Both the position numbers and the translations under genes were made by a program. Below the pieces are notes generated by a model. The model worked only from the letters and a program-made list of their open reading frames with translations, was not told the DNA's origin and did not search any database. From contig CAITQQ010000393.1 in the NCBI GenBank assembly GCA_903894575.1, forward strand, positions 1-38,056: 38,056 nt of DNA, read 5' to 3'. Each line of letters opens with the position of its first letter. Within the stretch, counting starts at the first letter, position 1. Shown in pieces: positions 1 through 8,038 of the stretch. This DNA is from an uncultured bacterium. Lineage in GTDB: Bacteria; Bacteroidota; Bacteroidia; Chitinophagales; Chitinophagaceae.

Positions 1-2
1 AA

Positions 3-18
3 TGTTCCACGTGGAACA
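3..18. other. parS-like ParB binding site, copy 1
   Basis: TGTTCCACGTGGAACA is a perfect 16-bp palindrome. It is the same sequence as the parS sites described for pseudomonads and two positions from the Bacillus consensus TGTTTCACGTGAAACA. parS sites lie near replication origins and load ParB for chromosome segregation. No parA or parB is present here, so function is inferred from the motif and from the probable origin about 17 kb away. Confidence 0.7.
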
Positions 19-389
19 TGTGGCAAATAATACTACAAATCAAGTGTTTTTCCTTTCAGATGGGATCAGACAACTCCCCTCCTGTCCAGGAGGGGTGGCA
101 CTAATTCGGTTGCAACGAAGGTGCAGACGGATTAGTGCCGGGGTGGTGGAATTATAAAGCAAAAATAAAAAATCACTGATTTGTGCAAGGATGAGGGGTT
201 CCCGAATAAATCTACCACCTCGCCGAGCCGACTCACTACGTTCATCGGACTCGGCACCCCTCCTGTCCAGGTTTACCAACCTTTGGTTGGAGGGGAGCTA
301 TAGCTGCTAATATTCAAACAACGTTCATAAAGTGGTTAGTGAAACGGTTGATAACAAAGCTCCGGAAGATTAAAAACAACCAAAACCGG
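3..389. repeat. Tandem repeat unit 1 (hairpin-rich, begins with parS-like site)
   Basis: First of two adjacent, clearly homologous units of about 387 bp. The unit starts with the 16-bp palindrome at 3-18. Its left hairpin is CCCCTCCT (76-83) paired with AGGAGGGG (88-95). A longer stem pairs GGCACTAAT (97-105) with ATTAGTGCC (131-139) and encloses an imperfect small stem at 112-124. The right half has GCCGAGCCGA (222-231) facing TCGGACTCGGC (245-255), then a CCAAC/GGTTGG hairpin nested inside a CCCCTCC/GGAGGGG stem. The two halves are roughly inverted relative to each other, as in a BIME or MITE. It has no credible coding content. Confidence 0.85.
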
Positions 390-404
390 TGTTCCACGTG
401 GACA
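390..404. other. Degenerate parS-like site (1-base deletion)
   Basis: TGTTCCACGTGGACA is the same palindrome with one A missing from the right arm. It sits exactly at the junction of the two repeat units. The deletion breaks the symmetry, so ParB binding is probably weakened. Confidence 0.5.
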
Positions 405-774
405 TGTGGCAAATGATATTACAAATCAAGTGTTTTTGCTTTCAGATGGGATCAAACAACTCCCCTCCTGGACAGGAGGGGTGGCGCGAAGTCGGTTGCA
501 CCGAAGGTGCAGACGGATTCGTGCCGGGGTGGTGGATTACTATAAAAAAAAATGAACGATTAATGTAGCGCTACAGCATTCCCAAAGGAATAAATTCACC
601 ACCCCGCCGAGCCGATTCACTACGTTCATCGGACTCGGCACCCCTCCTGTCCAGGTTAACCAACCAAGGGTTGGAGGGGAGCTATAGCTGATAATATTCA
701 AACAACATTCGTAAAGTGGTTAGTGAAGCAGTTGACAGCAAAGCTCCAGAAGATTACAAAACAACCAAAACCAG
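390..774. repeat. Tandem repeat unit 2 (diverged copy of unit 1)
   Basis: Second copy, aligned with unit 1 almost end to end. The middle spacer (about 541-595) is the most diverged part. Its starting palindrome has lost one base. Its stems are kept despite substitutions: GGCGCGAA (483-490) faces TTCGTGCC (518-525), and the inner stem at 498-510 is now perfect (GCACC-GAA-GGTGC). The loop of the left hairpin is inverted (GGAC instead of GTCC). Keeping the pairing while the sequence changes suggests that the folded form matters. No ORF is supported. Confidence 0.85.
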
Positions 775-790
775 TGTTCCACGTGGAACA
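775..790. other. parS-like ParB binding site, copy 3
   Basis: A second perfect TGTTCCACGTGGAACA, at the right edge of repeat unit 2. It marks where a third unit would start, but the sequence beyond it is unrelated to the repeat. Confidence 0.7.
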
Positions 791-862
791 TATGCATTAC
801 ACCACTACACACCCCAAAACGCTTAAACCCTCTAATCCCCTAAACCATCCAACACCTAAACC
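791..862. other. C-rich, nearly G-free spacer downstream of ybeY
   Basis: The spacer between the last parS-like site and the ybeY stop codon is almost free of G on the + strand and has C runs at 812-815, 828-830, 837-840, 845-846, 849-850, 855-856 and 861-863. Read on the - strand, the direction of ybeY transcription, it is a series of G runs that could form a two-tier G-quadruplex just past the stop. No gene and no ordinary terminator hairpin were seen. Confidence 0.4.
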
Positions 863-1291
863 CTAACCAAAGTATTCCCCCAACAAACGCTCCTCCATTT
901 CACGCATCAAGGCCTGGTCTTTTTTCTGCTTATCCTTATATCCCATCAAATGAAGGAGACCGTGGAAGATGACACGATGAAGCTCCCTGTAAAAAGGCTG
1001 ACCCAGAGAGGCTGCGTTTTCTTTAACCCTATCGACGCTGATGTACAGTTCTGCTTCAAGGGGCGCCTTGCTGGAGGGAGAAAGATCAAAGGTGATGATG
1101 TCTGTATAATAATCATGTTGCAGGAAGTCGCGGTTGATGTCGAGCAAATGATCATCGTCACAAAAAATAATATTCAGCGAACCCAGTGGTCGCTTTGTGG
1201 CATGTGCCGTGCTGGCCAGAAATGATTTCAGGCGGTTTCGCTGTTTTAGTACGTGCACCGGCTTAAGGCAAAAGAGATGTATATCGTTCAT
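863..1291 (-). CDS. ybeY: Endoribonuclease YbeY (rRNA maturation factor)
   Basis: Zinc-dependent endoribonuclease that matures the 16S rRNA 3' end and takes part in ribosome quality control in the cytoplasm. The protein has 142 residues, slightly short of the E. coli protein. The family signature HGxLHLxGxDH appears as HGLLHLMGYKD at 110-120. The first two zinc ligands, H110 and H114, are present, while the third position is Asp (D120) instead of His, a form I recall from Bacteroidota homologues. I chose the ATG giving MNDIHLF. A further in-frame ATG 51 bases upstream would add a tail with no match to the family. It is divergent from feoA, with a 66-bp shared upstream region. Confidence 0.93.
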   Translation of the reverse strand: MNDIHLFCLKPVHVLKQRNRLKSFLASTAHATKRPLGSLNIIFCDDDHLLDINRDFLQHDYYTDIITFDLSPSSKAPLEAELYISVDRVKENAASLGQPFYRELHRVIFHGLLHLMGYKDKQKKDQALMREMEERLLGEYFG

Positions 1292-1331
1292 AGTAAGAGA
1301 ATAAAAATACAAGAAATCCACCGAAGGGAAG

Positions 1332-1339
1332 TAGCTTTG
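1332..1339 (+). promoter_or_regulatory. -7 promoter element for feoA
   Basis: TAGCTTTG matches the Bacteroidota -7 consensus TAnnTTTG and ends 18 bases before the feoA ATG. No clear -33 TTG was found at the usual spacing. It rules out the upstream in-frame ATG at 1253 as the feoA start. Confidence 0.5.
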
Positions 1340-1357
1340 CAACTCGTAGAATTGAAC

Positions 1358-1585
1358 ATGCAGAAAAAACTTTCAGCACTAGCGGTCGGACAAAAAGCAA
1401 TCATCTGTTCACTCGAAGATGAGGAACTGGTATTGAAATTGATGGAAATGGGCTTTCTTCCTGGAGAAGAAATTACTGTAGAGCAAATAGCGCCATTGGG
1501 CGATCCTATTTCAGTAATGGTGGCAGGATACCAGGTAAGCCTGCGCATCAGCGAGGCAGATGCCATACTGGTAGAGATAAAATAA
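1358..1585 (+). CDS. feoA: Ferrous iron transport protein A (FeoA)
   Basis: Small cytoplasmic SH3-fold protein that associates with the FeoB permease and is needed for Fe(II) uptake. It has 75 residues, typical for FeoA. The core LMEMGFLPGEEITVEQIAP and the following GDPISVMVAGYQVSLR segment are the standard FeoA pattern. The ATG giving MQKKLSAL was chosen because the -7 promoter box lies inside the longer reading frame and because family members start here. nadD follows 27 bp downstream. feoB is about 12.7 kb away on the same strand rather than next door, so the two subunits are transcribed separately here. Confidence 0.88.
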   Translation: MQKKLSALAVGQKAIICSLEDEELVLKLMEMGFLPGEEITVEQIAPLGDPISVMVAGYQVSLRISEADAILVEIK

Positions 1586-1612
1586 TCATAATTTATTGTC
1601 TTTCAATCACTT

Positions 1613-2182
1613 ATGAAAATTGGACTGTATTTTGGGTCTTTTAATCCGATACACAACGGTCACCTGATCATTGCCACCCATATTTTACAAAATACAGCGC
1701 TCGATCAGATTTGGTTTGTTGTGAGTCCGCAAAATCCATTCAAGCAAAGTGGAAGCTTGTTGAATGAATACCACCGTCTTCATTTGGTACAACAAGCGAT
1801 TGAAGGAGAAACAAAACTGAAAGCATCCGATATAGAGTTCTCACTTCCAAGACCCTCTTATACAATTGATACGTTGACGTATCTTGAAGAGAAATATCCT
1901 GAAAATAGTTTCAGTGTGATCATGGGATCAGACAGCTATCAAAATATTGCAAAATGGAAAAGCGGTGATGTGCTTCAAAAAAGATATCCCATCCTTGTGT
2001 ACAAAAGACCAGGGTTTTCAATAGATGAAGATGCTGCAAAAAAAGCAACCATTCTCCATGCACCTATGCTGGACATTTCATCTACCATCATCAGGAAATT
2101 GATTGCAGCTGGTCACTCCATCAGGTATATGGTACCAGAGTCTGTAAACGAAGAAATCCTGAAGAGTGGATATTATAAATAG
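1613..2182 (+). CDS. nadD: Nicotinate-nucleotide adenylyltransferase (NadD)
   Basis: Transfers AMP from ATP to nicotinate mononucleotide, giving deamido-NAD, the penultimate step of NAD synthesis. The 189-residue protein has the nucleotidyltransferase motif GSFNPIHNGH at 8-17, the MGSDSYQNIAKW segment, and a C-terminal ISSTIIRKLIAAGHSIRYMV carrying the second ATP-binding motif (ISSTxIR). Length is normal for the family. It lies just after feoA, possibly in one transcript, and converges with chrA, leaving only 6 bp between stop codons. Confidence 0.95.
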   Translation: MKIGLYFGSFNPIHNGHLIIATHILQNTALDQIWFVVSPQNPFKQSGSLLNEYHRLHLVQQAIEGETKLKASDIEFSLPRPSYTIDTLTYLEEKYPENSFSVIMGSDSYQNIAKWKSGDVLQKRYPILVYKRPGFSIDEDAAKKATILHAPMLDISSTIIRKLIAAGHSIRYMVPESVNEEILKSGYYK

Positions 2183-2188
2183 ATGATT

Positions 2189-3433
2189 TTATAGAAAGCC
2201 CAGTAAAAAACAACCCAAGGCAATCAGCGGAGCAGAAATCCTGGTATGGTAAAGCAGGAAGAACGTTGTGAAAAAAACAGAAAAGAAAAGTACAGTATCA
2301 AGGATGGGCTTATCAACAAAAGGAATTACAGTATCCTTAAAAAGATAAATGATGCTTGCTGTCATGATGCCAACAACTGCTGCATTTACGCCAGACATGA
2401 TATTTTGGACCCTGCTGTATTGTTGGATATTTTCCCAGAACGGATAGAAAAATATCACCAATAAAAATGTGGGGAGGAAGATGCCGGTTGCTGCCAGAAA
2501 ACATCCCAATAACTGATGACCCCAACCCCTATCGCTCATCGCCATTCCACCAATAAAAGCACTGATTGAAAAAGCAGGCCCGGGTATAGCCCGAACCACA
2601 CCAGAGGCTGATAAAAATATATCCCGGTCAATAGTGATGACATCTTTGTTCGTTCTTTTTATTCTTTCGCTTGCTGGCCTGACTACATATTGGTTGTACA
2701 TCACAGGAATGAGTACATCTGCTCCTCCAAATACCATACTGCCAAAACGATACATGTTCTCAAAAACATTATAAGGAGTTCTGTTTTCCCAAGATTGTTT
2801 GCGGGCTGTCTCAGATAAAAATCCTGCCAAAAGAAAAAGAGATGCGAAAAAAATTATGGGGAAAAAACGCAAACGTTTGGTAACAGAACGTGGAACAAAA
2901 GATTCTGATTTGATTGAATAACCCATGATACCACCAAAACACAAAACAATAGGGAAAACCCATGGCGTTTTGAAAAGGAGATAAGTAACAACGGAAGAAA
3001 CAAAAACAATCAACCACTTTAACTTGGTATCTACCATGGCATAGGTTCTGATTGATGCAAAAGCAAGAAAACCCAGTGCCATGGGTTGGATAAAACGAAG
3101 ATGTTGGAGGAGTGCAACATTGTTGGAAGAAAAAACAAAAGACAGACCAGACATGAAAATAACTGCAGGAGTTGTCCAAATCAACAAAGTAAGGAGGGCA
3201 ACAAAAACACCCCCTTGGCGGTAGCCAATTAATGCAATCGTTTGGGTAGCGGTTGCTCCGGGCATCAGCTGGCAAAATGCGTTGATGTTAACCAAGTCCT
3301 TTAGTGAAATATAGGAGTGTTTTTCAACAAAGGATTTGATCATCATTCCGAACTGACCCTGGGGTCCACCAAATGCGGATAAGGTGTACAGCAGTACTGC
3401 ACGAAAAAATGAGAGGTGTTTTGAAAGACGCAA
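2189..3433 (-). CDS. chrA: Chromate transporter family protein (ChrA, two CHR domains)
   Basis: Multi-spanning inner-membrane protein of the CHR superfamily. Characterised members export chromate, but many homologues have unknown substrates. At 414 residues it is the long form with two CHR halves: the first (about 10-180) contains the signature SAFGGPQGQFGMM and the PGATATQTIALIGYRQGG loop. The second (about 225-410) repeats the pattern with FGGADVLIPVM and PGPAFSISAFIGG. The start is TTG: a stop codon lies immediately upstream in frame and the next ATG (residue 30) would cut into the first signature. It begins 3 bp after the 2OG oxygenase stop, so the two are probably co-transcribed and translationally coupled. 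Confidence 0.87.
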   Translation of the reverse strand: MRLSKHLSFFRAVLLYTLSAFGGPQGQFGMMIKSFVEKHSYISLKDLVNINAFCQLMPGATATQTIALIGYRQGGVFVALLTLLIWTTPAVIFMSGLSFVFSSNNVALLQHLRFIQPMALGFLAFASIRTYAMVDTKLKWLIVFVSSVVTYLLFKTPWVFPIVLCFGGIMGYSIKSESFVPRSVTKRLRFFPIIFFASLFLLAGFLSETARKQSWENRTPYNVFENMYRFGSMVFGGADVLIPVMYNQYVVRPASERIKRTNKDVITIDRDIFLSASGVVRAIPGPAFSISAFIGGMAMSDRGWGHQLLGCFLAATGIFLPTFLLVIFFYPFWENIQQYSRVQNIMSGVNAAVVGIMTASIIYLFKDTVIPFVDKPILDTVLFFSVFFTTFFLLYHTRISAPLIALGCFLLGFL

Positions 3434-3436
3434 GCG

Positions 3437-4381
3437 TTATTTTTTTAGACCGATTTCTCTTAGCCTTTCATCAAGATAATAACCTGCGGTATAGTCTTCA
3501 TATAGTTTAGGGTATTTATCTGAAATACAAGAAGGCAAACAAGCAAGAGACATGTTGCTTCGAGGGTGCAAGAAGAATGGAATAGAGAAACGTGAACTGT
3601 TCCACATTTCCCTTGGTGGATTAACAACCCTGTGCGTAGTGCTTTTCAATCTATCGTTGGTCAGTCGTTGAAGCATGTCTCCGACATTAACAACAATCTC
3701 GCCAGGACCAGCCTTGACGGGTAACCAATCACCCTCTTTGCTAAGGATTTCAAGACCGTCAGCAGAAGCTCCCACCAAAAGGGTAATCAAGTTGATGTCT
3801 TCGTGTTGTTCAGCACGGATTGCTGATTTTGGTTCGTGTAGGATGGGTGGATAATGAATGGCGCGAAGAATACTGTTACCAAGATGAATATGTTCATCAA
3901 AATAAGATTCACCCAATTGAAGATGGATGGCTATGGCAGAAAGCAATGCTGCTCCAGAAACTTCAAAAGCCCTGTAGGCCTGATGAAATAAAATATTGAA
4001 GTCTTCAGGAGATGAAACTTTCACGTTATCCGGATAGGCCTCAGGCGAAACAATACCCTCTTCTATGATTTGTCCATATTGGAAAAACTCTTTTAGGTCT
4101 GGGGCATCACTACCCTTAGCATGTTCTTTGCCAAAAGAAGTATAACCGCGCTGTCCAGCAAGGCCCGGAATTTCATAGGATCTTTTATCAGATTCCGGAA
4201 GAGAGAAAAAAGACTTAACTGTTGCGTAAAGATTATTGATGAGGTCTTCGGGAATACCATGGTTTTTAACTGAAACAAATCCCACCTCTTCAAAAGCCTT
4301 GCCCAGGGAAGCAGCAAATTGAACTTTTTCTGTGTTGGTTCCTTTTATAAAATAGTTTAGATCAACAACTGGTATGTTCAT
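3437..4381 (-). CDS. Isopenicillin N synthase-like 2-oxoglutarate/Fe(II) dioxygenase
   Basis: Soluble non-haem iron oxygenase of the IPNS/2OG-Fe(II) family, 314 residues. The N-terminal DIOX_N domain begins IPVVDLNYF and contains VGFVSVKNHGIP (33-44). The C-terminal jelly roll has the iron triad H193-x-D195 and H250 (in TTHRVVNP) and the 2-oxoglutarate contact R264-x-S266 (RFS), so it should be active. Substrate cannot be told from sequence. Start: ATG at MNIPVVDL. The reading frame extends 84 bases further, but that stretch overlaps the divergent DUF3089 promoter and lacks family similarity. It is the leader gene of a pair with chrA. Confidence 0.88.
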   Translation of the reverse strand: MNIPVVDLNYFIKGTNTEKVQFAASLGKAFEEVGFVSVKNHGIPEDLINNLYATVKSFFSLPESDKRSYEIPGLAGQRGYTSFGKEHAKGSDAPDLKEFFQYGQIIEEGIVSPEAYPDNVKVSSPEDFNILFHQAYRAFEVSGAALLSAIAIHLQLGESYFDEHIHLGNSILRAIHYPPILHEPKSAIRAEQHEDINLITLLVGASADGLEILSKEGDWLPVKAGPGEIVVNVGDMLQRLTNDRLKSTTHRVVNPPREMWNSSRFSIPFFLHPRSNMSLACLPSCISDKYPKLYEDYTAGYYLDERLREIGLKK

Positions 4382-4395
4382 AATAAAAAATATTG

Positions 4396-4423
4396 TTGGG
4401 TAAAAATAACGAACATAATTTTG
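4396..4423 (+). promoter_or_regulatory. Bacteroidota-type promoter for the DUF3089 lipoprotein
   Basis: TTG at 4396-4398, a 17-base spacer, then TAATTTTG at 4416-4423, matching the TTG/TAnnTTTG consensus. It lies 19 bases before the ATG in the short divergent spacer. Confidence 0.6.
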
Positions 4424-4442
4424 ATTTATAAATAGAAATTGC

Positions 4443-5468
4443 ATGGTCAGGTTATCAGGGTTCATTTTAGCGGTAATTGTAGTCTCCTCATGTTCACAAA
4501 AAATGCAATCCTATACGGGAGAAGCAGCATTCAAGAGTGAAACCGGCGTACCAGATTATGCAAACATTGTTTACTGGGCAGCACATCCCGACAAAAAGGA
4601 TCCATCAGATACTATTCCTTTGCCACTGAAAAAAACAGAGAAAGAAAAACTGGCGGATGTTTTTTTCCTCCACCCTACGACACTTGTTGGAATAAGAGAG
4701 AATGAAAACAACAATGCCAAGATTGATGATCCCTTCATTAATCACAAAACCGATTATTCTCCAATCATTTATCAAGCATCCGCATTCAATGAAAGTGCCA
4801 GGGTTTTTGCCCCCAGATACAGACAGGCACATATTGGGATGTACAGCGAAAAAGACAGTGCATCAAAATATACAGCATTCAATTTAGCATATGAAGATGT
4901 AAAGAATGCATTTGTCTATTATTTGAAAAACGAAAACAAGGGTAGACCAATTATTATTGCATCACATAGTCAGGGTACCACTCATGCCATCAGGTTAATA
5001 AAAGAATTTTTTGATGGAAAAGAATTATCAAAACAGTTGATCTGTGCTTACCTGGTGGGAATGGGAGTAAAAAAGGATACCTATGAAAAAATTCCCATTT
5101 GCACAGACAGTACAAAAACCGGATGCTTTGTAAGCTGGAGAACATACAGGAAGGATTATGATGGTGAGTGGGCAAATCGACTTGATACAAACATAGTTGT
5201 GGTTAATCCTGTAACCTGGAAAACAACAAATGAAATTGCAGATAAGTCTTTACAACAAGGGGCGGTATTGTACAACCTCAAAAAAGTATACACGAATACA
5301 CAAAGTACCCAAGCAGAGGGAAGTGCATTATGGGTCTCTCATCCAAGATTTCCTGGATCTTTTTTATACACAAGCAAGAACTACCATGCGGGAGATATCA
5401 ATCTGTTCTATGTAGATATAAGAAAAGATGCAAGCAGAAGAATTGGATATTTTCTACAGGCAAAATGA
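4443..5468 (+). CDS. DUF3089 alpha/beta-hydrolase-like lipoprotein
   Basis: Predicted lipoprotein of 341 residues: a hydrophobic signal at 4-14 and the lipobox VSSC, with the lipidated Cys at 17. The mature part fits DUF3089, a family with an alpha/beta-hydrolase fold, seen in YWAAHPDKKDPSD, DVFFLHPTT and the nucleophile-elbow-like ASHSQGT (candidate nucleophile S176). The usual G of GxSxG is His here (HSQG). Enzymatic substrate is unknown. It is monocistronic, with its own promoter, divergent from the oxygenase gene. I am confident of the family but not of any reaction. Confidence 0.85.
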   Translation: MVRLSGFILAVIVVSSCSQKMQSYTGEAAFKSETGVPDYANIVYWAAHPDKKDPSDTIPLPLKKTEKEKLADVFFLHPTTLVGIRENENNNAKIDDPFINHKTDYSPIIYQASAFNESARVFAPRYRQAHIGMYSEKDSASKYTAFNLAYEDVKNAFVYYLKNENKGRPIIIASHSQGTTHAIRLIKEFFDGKELSKQLICAYLVGMGVKKDTYEKIPICTDSTKTGCFVSWRTYRKDYDGEWANRLDTNIVVVNPVTWKTTNEIADKSLQQGAVLYNLKKVYTNTQSTQAEGSALWVSHPRFPGSFLYTSKNYHAGDINLFYVDIRKDASRRIGYFLQAK

Positions 5469-5503
5469 TGTAGATCATTAGGAGGAACAAGCGGGGTCAT
5501 TCA

Positions 5504-5530
5504 TTTGAGAACTAGATCAGGATAAGTTTG
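5504..5530 (+). promoter_or_regulatory. Promoter for the universal stress protein
   Basis: TTTG at 5504-5507 and TAAGTTTG at 5523-5530 match the Bacteroidota -33/-7 elements with a rather short 15-base spacer. The -7 box overlaps a possible in-frame TTG start at 5528, so the ATG at 5543 must be the real start. Confidence 0.55.
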
Positions 5531-5542
5531 AAAAAACTTACA

Positions 5543-6406
5543 ATGAAACTAATTCTTGCGCCCACCGACTTTTCTCCAATATCAGACAATGCTATTAAAT
5601 ATGCAACGGACATGGCAATGGCCATGGGAACGAATCTGATGTTGGTAAACGTTTATCAACTTCCCATTAGTTTTTCAGAAGTACCTCTTGTAACCATTTC
5701 GCTTGATGAAATCAGAAAGATCAGTGAAGAGAAACTAGCTGAGTTGAAACATAACATTGAAACTATTACTGCGGGTAAACTAAAAATCTATACAGAAAGC
5801 AAATTGGGTGAAGTCGGTGAAGAAATTACAAAACTTACAGAAACCCTATCACCATTTGCGGTCGTCATGGGAACAAGGGGAACCTCTGGGGCAGGTAGGT
5901 TTTTCATGGGGAGCAATTCAATATCTGTGATCACAAAAGTGGGAGTACCCGTATTTGTAATACCTCCGGGTGTGCGCTTTAAAACATTTAAAAAAATAGG
6001 GTTGGCAACGGATCTCAGAGAAGTTGTTGATCATACCCCCGTATCAAAGATTAGAGAGCTTGTTCAATTTTTCAATGCAGAACTGCATGTCCTGAATGTT
6101 GATTATCACCGCAAACACTTTACACCAAGCACGCCAGAAGAAACACTGAACATGGACAGTCTGCTTGCGGGAATGAATCCAATGTATGATTTTATAGAAA
6201 ACAAAGACATTGACGAAGGGCTGAATGATTTTGCTGAAAAAAACGATCTTGACCTTGTGATAACATTACCCAAAAAACACAGTATGCTTGAGCGGTTTTT
6301 TGAAAAAAGTACAACGCGTGAATTGATACACGAAACACATATACCCATCATGTGCATTCATCGGAAGGTCAAGGAACTAGCAATGGCTAAAACTCAGCAC
6401 TCTTAG
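5543..6406 (+). CDS. Universal stress protein, tandem UspA domains
   Basis: Cytoplasmic protein of 287 residues with two UspA folds in tandem. The first (about 1-145) starts [20 protein letters not shown] and ends with the ATP-binding loop [18 protein letters not shown], the G-2x-G-9x-G(S/T) pattern of ATP-binding Usps. The second (about 150-280) starts with the [12 protein letters not shown] strand and lacks an equally good glycine loop ([21 protein letters not shown]), so probably only the first half binds nucleotide. Such proteins help in stress survival, with mostly unknown partners. The 3' end overlaps the convergent asnS by 20 bp, so no terminator fits between the two genes. Confidence 0.9.
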   Translation: MKLILAPTDFSPISDNAIKYATDMAMAMGTNLMLVNVYQLPISFSEVPLVTISLDEIRKISEEKLAELKHNIETITAGKLKIYTESKLGEVGEEITKLTETLSPFAVVMGTRGTSGAGRFFMGSNSISVITKVGVPVFVIPPGVRFKTFKKIGLATDLREVVDHTPVSKIRELVQFFNAELHVLNVDYHRKHFTPSTPEETLNMDSLLAGMNPMYDFIENKDIDEGLNDFAEKNDLDLVITLPKKHSMLERFFEKSTTRELIHETHIPIMCIHRKVKELAMAKTQHS

Positions 6407-7823
6407 GCGTACGTGGAAAAGCTATAACATCACGGATATTGGTCATTCCAGTAACAAAAAGAACCATTCTTTCAAAACCTAGACCAAAACCTGCGTGAGG
6501 AACCGTACCGAATCTTCTTGTGTCAAGGTACCACCACAATTCTTCTTCAGCAATGTGCATATCCTTCATGCGTTGCGTAAGTAAAGCAAGCCGTTCTTCC
6601 CTTTGGGAACCACCAACAATCTCTCCAATGCCTGGGGCCAAAATATCCATGGCGGCAACAGTTTTGCCGTCATCATTTTGGCGCATGTAAAAGGCTTTGA
6701 TGTCTTTGGGGTAATTGGTAACAATGACCGGTTTTTTGAAATGTTTTTCAACCAGGTACCTTTCGTGTTCACTTTGCATATCGATACCCCATTTCACCTC
6801 ATATTGAAATTTCTTTTTCTTATAGGCTGGGGAATTCAATAAAATATCAATGGCCTCTGTATATGTGATCCGCTCAAAGTCATTGTCTAGTACAAACCTT
6901 AGTTTATCGATCAATCCCATTTCACTGCGCTTGTCAGCAGGGAGTTGTTTTTCCTCTTCTGCAAGGCGCTGATCAAGGAAAACAAGGTCTTCAATGTTGT
7001 GTTGGATCACAAAACCAATGATATACTTGATGAAAGATTCGGCCAGGTTCATGTTGTCTTCCAAATCGGAAAAAGCCATTTCTGGTTCAATCATCCAAAA
7101 TTCTGCCAAGTGTCTGGTAGTATTGGAGTTCTCCGCCCTGAACGTAGGCCCGAAAGTATATATTTCACCAAATGCAGTAGCTCCAAGTTCACCCTCTAGT
7201 TGCCCACTGACAGTGAGGTTGGTACTGCGTCCAAAAAAATCTTCTTTAAAATCAATGGCTCCATTTTCATCGCGTGGCGGATTGTCAAATGGAAGTGTTG
7301 TAACGCGAAACATTTCACCAGCTCCCTCAGCATCACTTGCTGTAACGATGGGAGTATGCATGTACAGGAATCCTTTTTCATGAAAAAACTGATGTATCGC
7401 AAATGCAAGTGCGTGCCTTACCCTAAAAACAGATCCAAATGTATTGGTTCTGAATCTCAGGTGCGCTTTTTCACGCAGGAATTCAAGACTATGCTTTTTG
7501 GGTTGAAGAGGATATTTTTCAGCATCAGAGTCACCAAGCACCTCAATGGCAGTAGCAACAACTTCGACAGATTGGCCCTTACCCTGAGAGGCAACAAGTT
7601 CACCTGTAATCTTGAGAGAGGCGCTCGTCGTGATTCTTTTTAAAAGTTCGTCATCAAATTGACCAAGGGGGGCAACAACCTGTATGTTGGTATTGGTCGA
7701 TCCGTCATTCAAGGCGATGAACTGATTATTTCTAAAAGTGCGGACCCAACCCATTACAATTATGTCTTTCTGACCAGCCGGTTGAAGCAAAAGCTCTTTT
7801 ATCTTGATTCGCTTGTTAAACAT
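6387..7823 (-). CDS. asnS: Asparagine--tRNA ligase (AsnRS)
   Basis: Class IIb aminoacyl-tRNA synthetase charging tRNA-Asn. It has an N-terminal OB-fold anticodon-binding domain (about 10-120: [22 protein letters not shown]) and a catalytic core with motif 2 ([24 protein letters not shown]) and motif 3 ([22 protein letters not shown]) near the C-terminus. At 478 residues it has the normal length. The ATG at 7823 is chosen because the -7 box TACCTTTG sits just upstream and overlaps the alternative TTG start. Direct charging by AsnRS suggests tRNA-Asn does not depend on amidotransferase here. Confidence 0.97.
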   Translation of the reverse strand: MFNKRIKIKELLLQPAGQKDIIVMGWVRTFRNNQFIALNDGSTNTNIQVVAPLGQFDDELLKRITTSASLKITGELVASQGKGQSVEVVATAIEVLGDSDAEKYPLQPKKHSLEFLREKAHLRFRTNTFGSVFRVRHALAFAIHQFFHEKGFLYMHTPIVTASDAEGAGEMFRVTTLPFDNPPRDENGAIDFKEDFFGRSTNLTVSGQLEGELGATAFGEIYTFGPTFRAENSNTTRHLAEFWMIEPEMAFSDLEDNMNLAESFIKYIIGFVIQHNIEDLVFLDQRLAEEEKQLPADKRSEMGLIDKLRFVLDNDFERITYTEAIDILLNSPAYKKKKFQYEVKWGIDMQSEHERYLVEKHFKKPVIVTNYPKDIKAFYMRQNDDGKTVAAMDILAPGIGEIVGGSQREERLALLTQRMKDMHIAEEELWWYLDTRRFGTVPHAGFGLGFERMVLFVTGMTNIRDVIAFPRTPKSAEF

Positions 7824-7841
7824 ATGCTTGTTTTCTTGCGG

Positions 7842-7849
7842 CAAAGGTA
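7842..7849 (-). promoter_or_regulatory. -7 promoter element for asnS
   Basis: TACCTTTG on the - strand (TAnnTTTG consensus), 18 bases upstream of the chosen ATG. No convincing -33 element. Confidence 0.5.
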
Positions 7850-8038
7850 ATAAATAGGAAGTAGCGAGGGCCCGGCATCGGGGATAAGATGGGCAAATAT
7901 TTTTTTTAAAATTGAAAAAGCGTTAATATTGCTAACGGAAACAGGGGCATTATCAGGAAAGCATCGCCCCATACATCGTTTTCAATTCACAAACATCATC
8001 ATCATCTCGATTCATTCCCAAAAGGGTCTATTACTCAA

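Noticed and set aside
40-279. 79-residue reading frame on the - strand
   Set aside because: It lies wholly in the hairpin repeat and is low-complexity. The second repeat unit does not keep the frame, so it is not a gene.
1-790. CRISPR array
   Set aside because: Only two long units of about 387 bp, without short direct repeats and unique spacers, and no cas genes.
5528-5542. TTG start for the universal stress protein
   Set aside because: The TTG is part of the -7 promoter box TAAGTTTG, so it would be upstream of the transcript start.
7200-7643. 147-residue frame opposite asnS
   Set aside because: Antisense shadow of a well-recognised synthetase, with no domain and no promoter or start context.
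7851-8038. Riboswitch or attenuator in the rho leader
   Set aside because: Only a weak GGGGC/GCCCC pairing was seen, with no recognised riboswitch core or upstream peptide.
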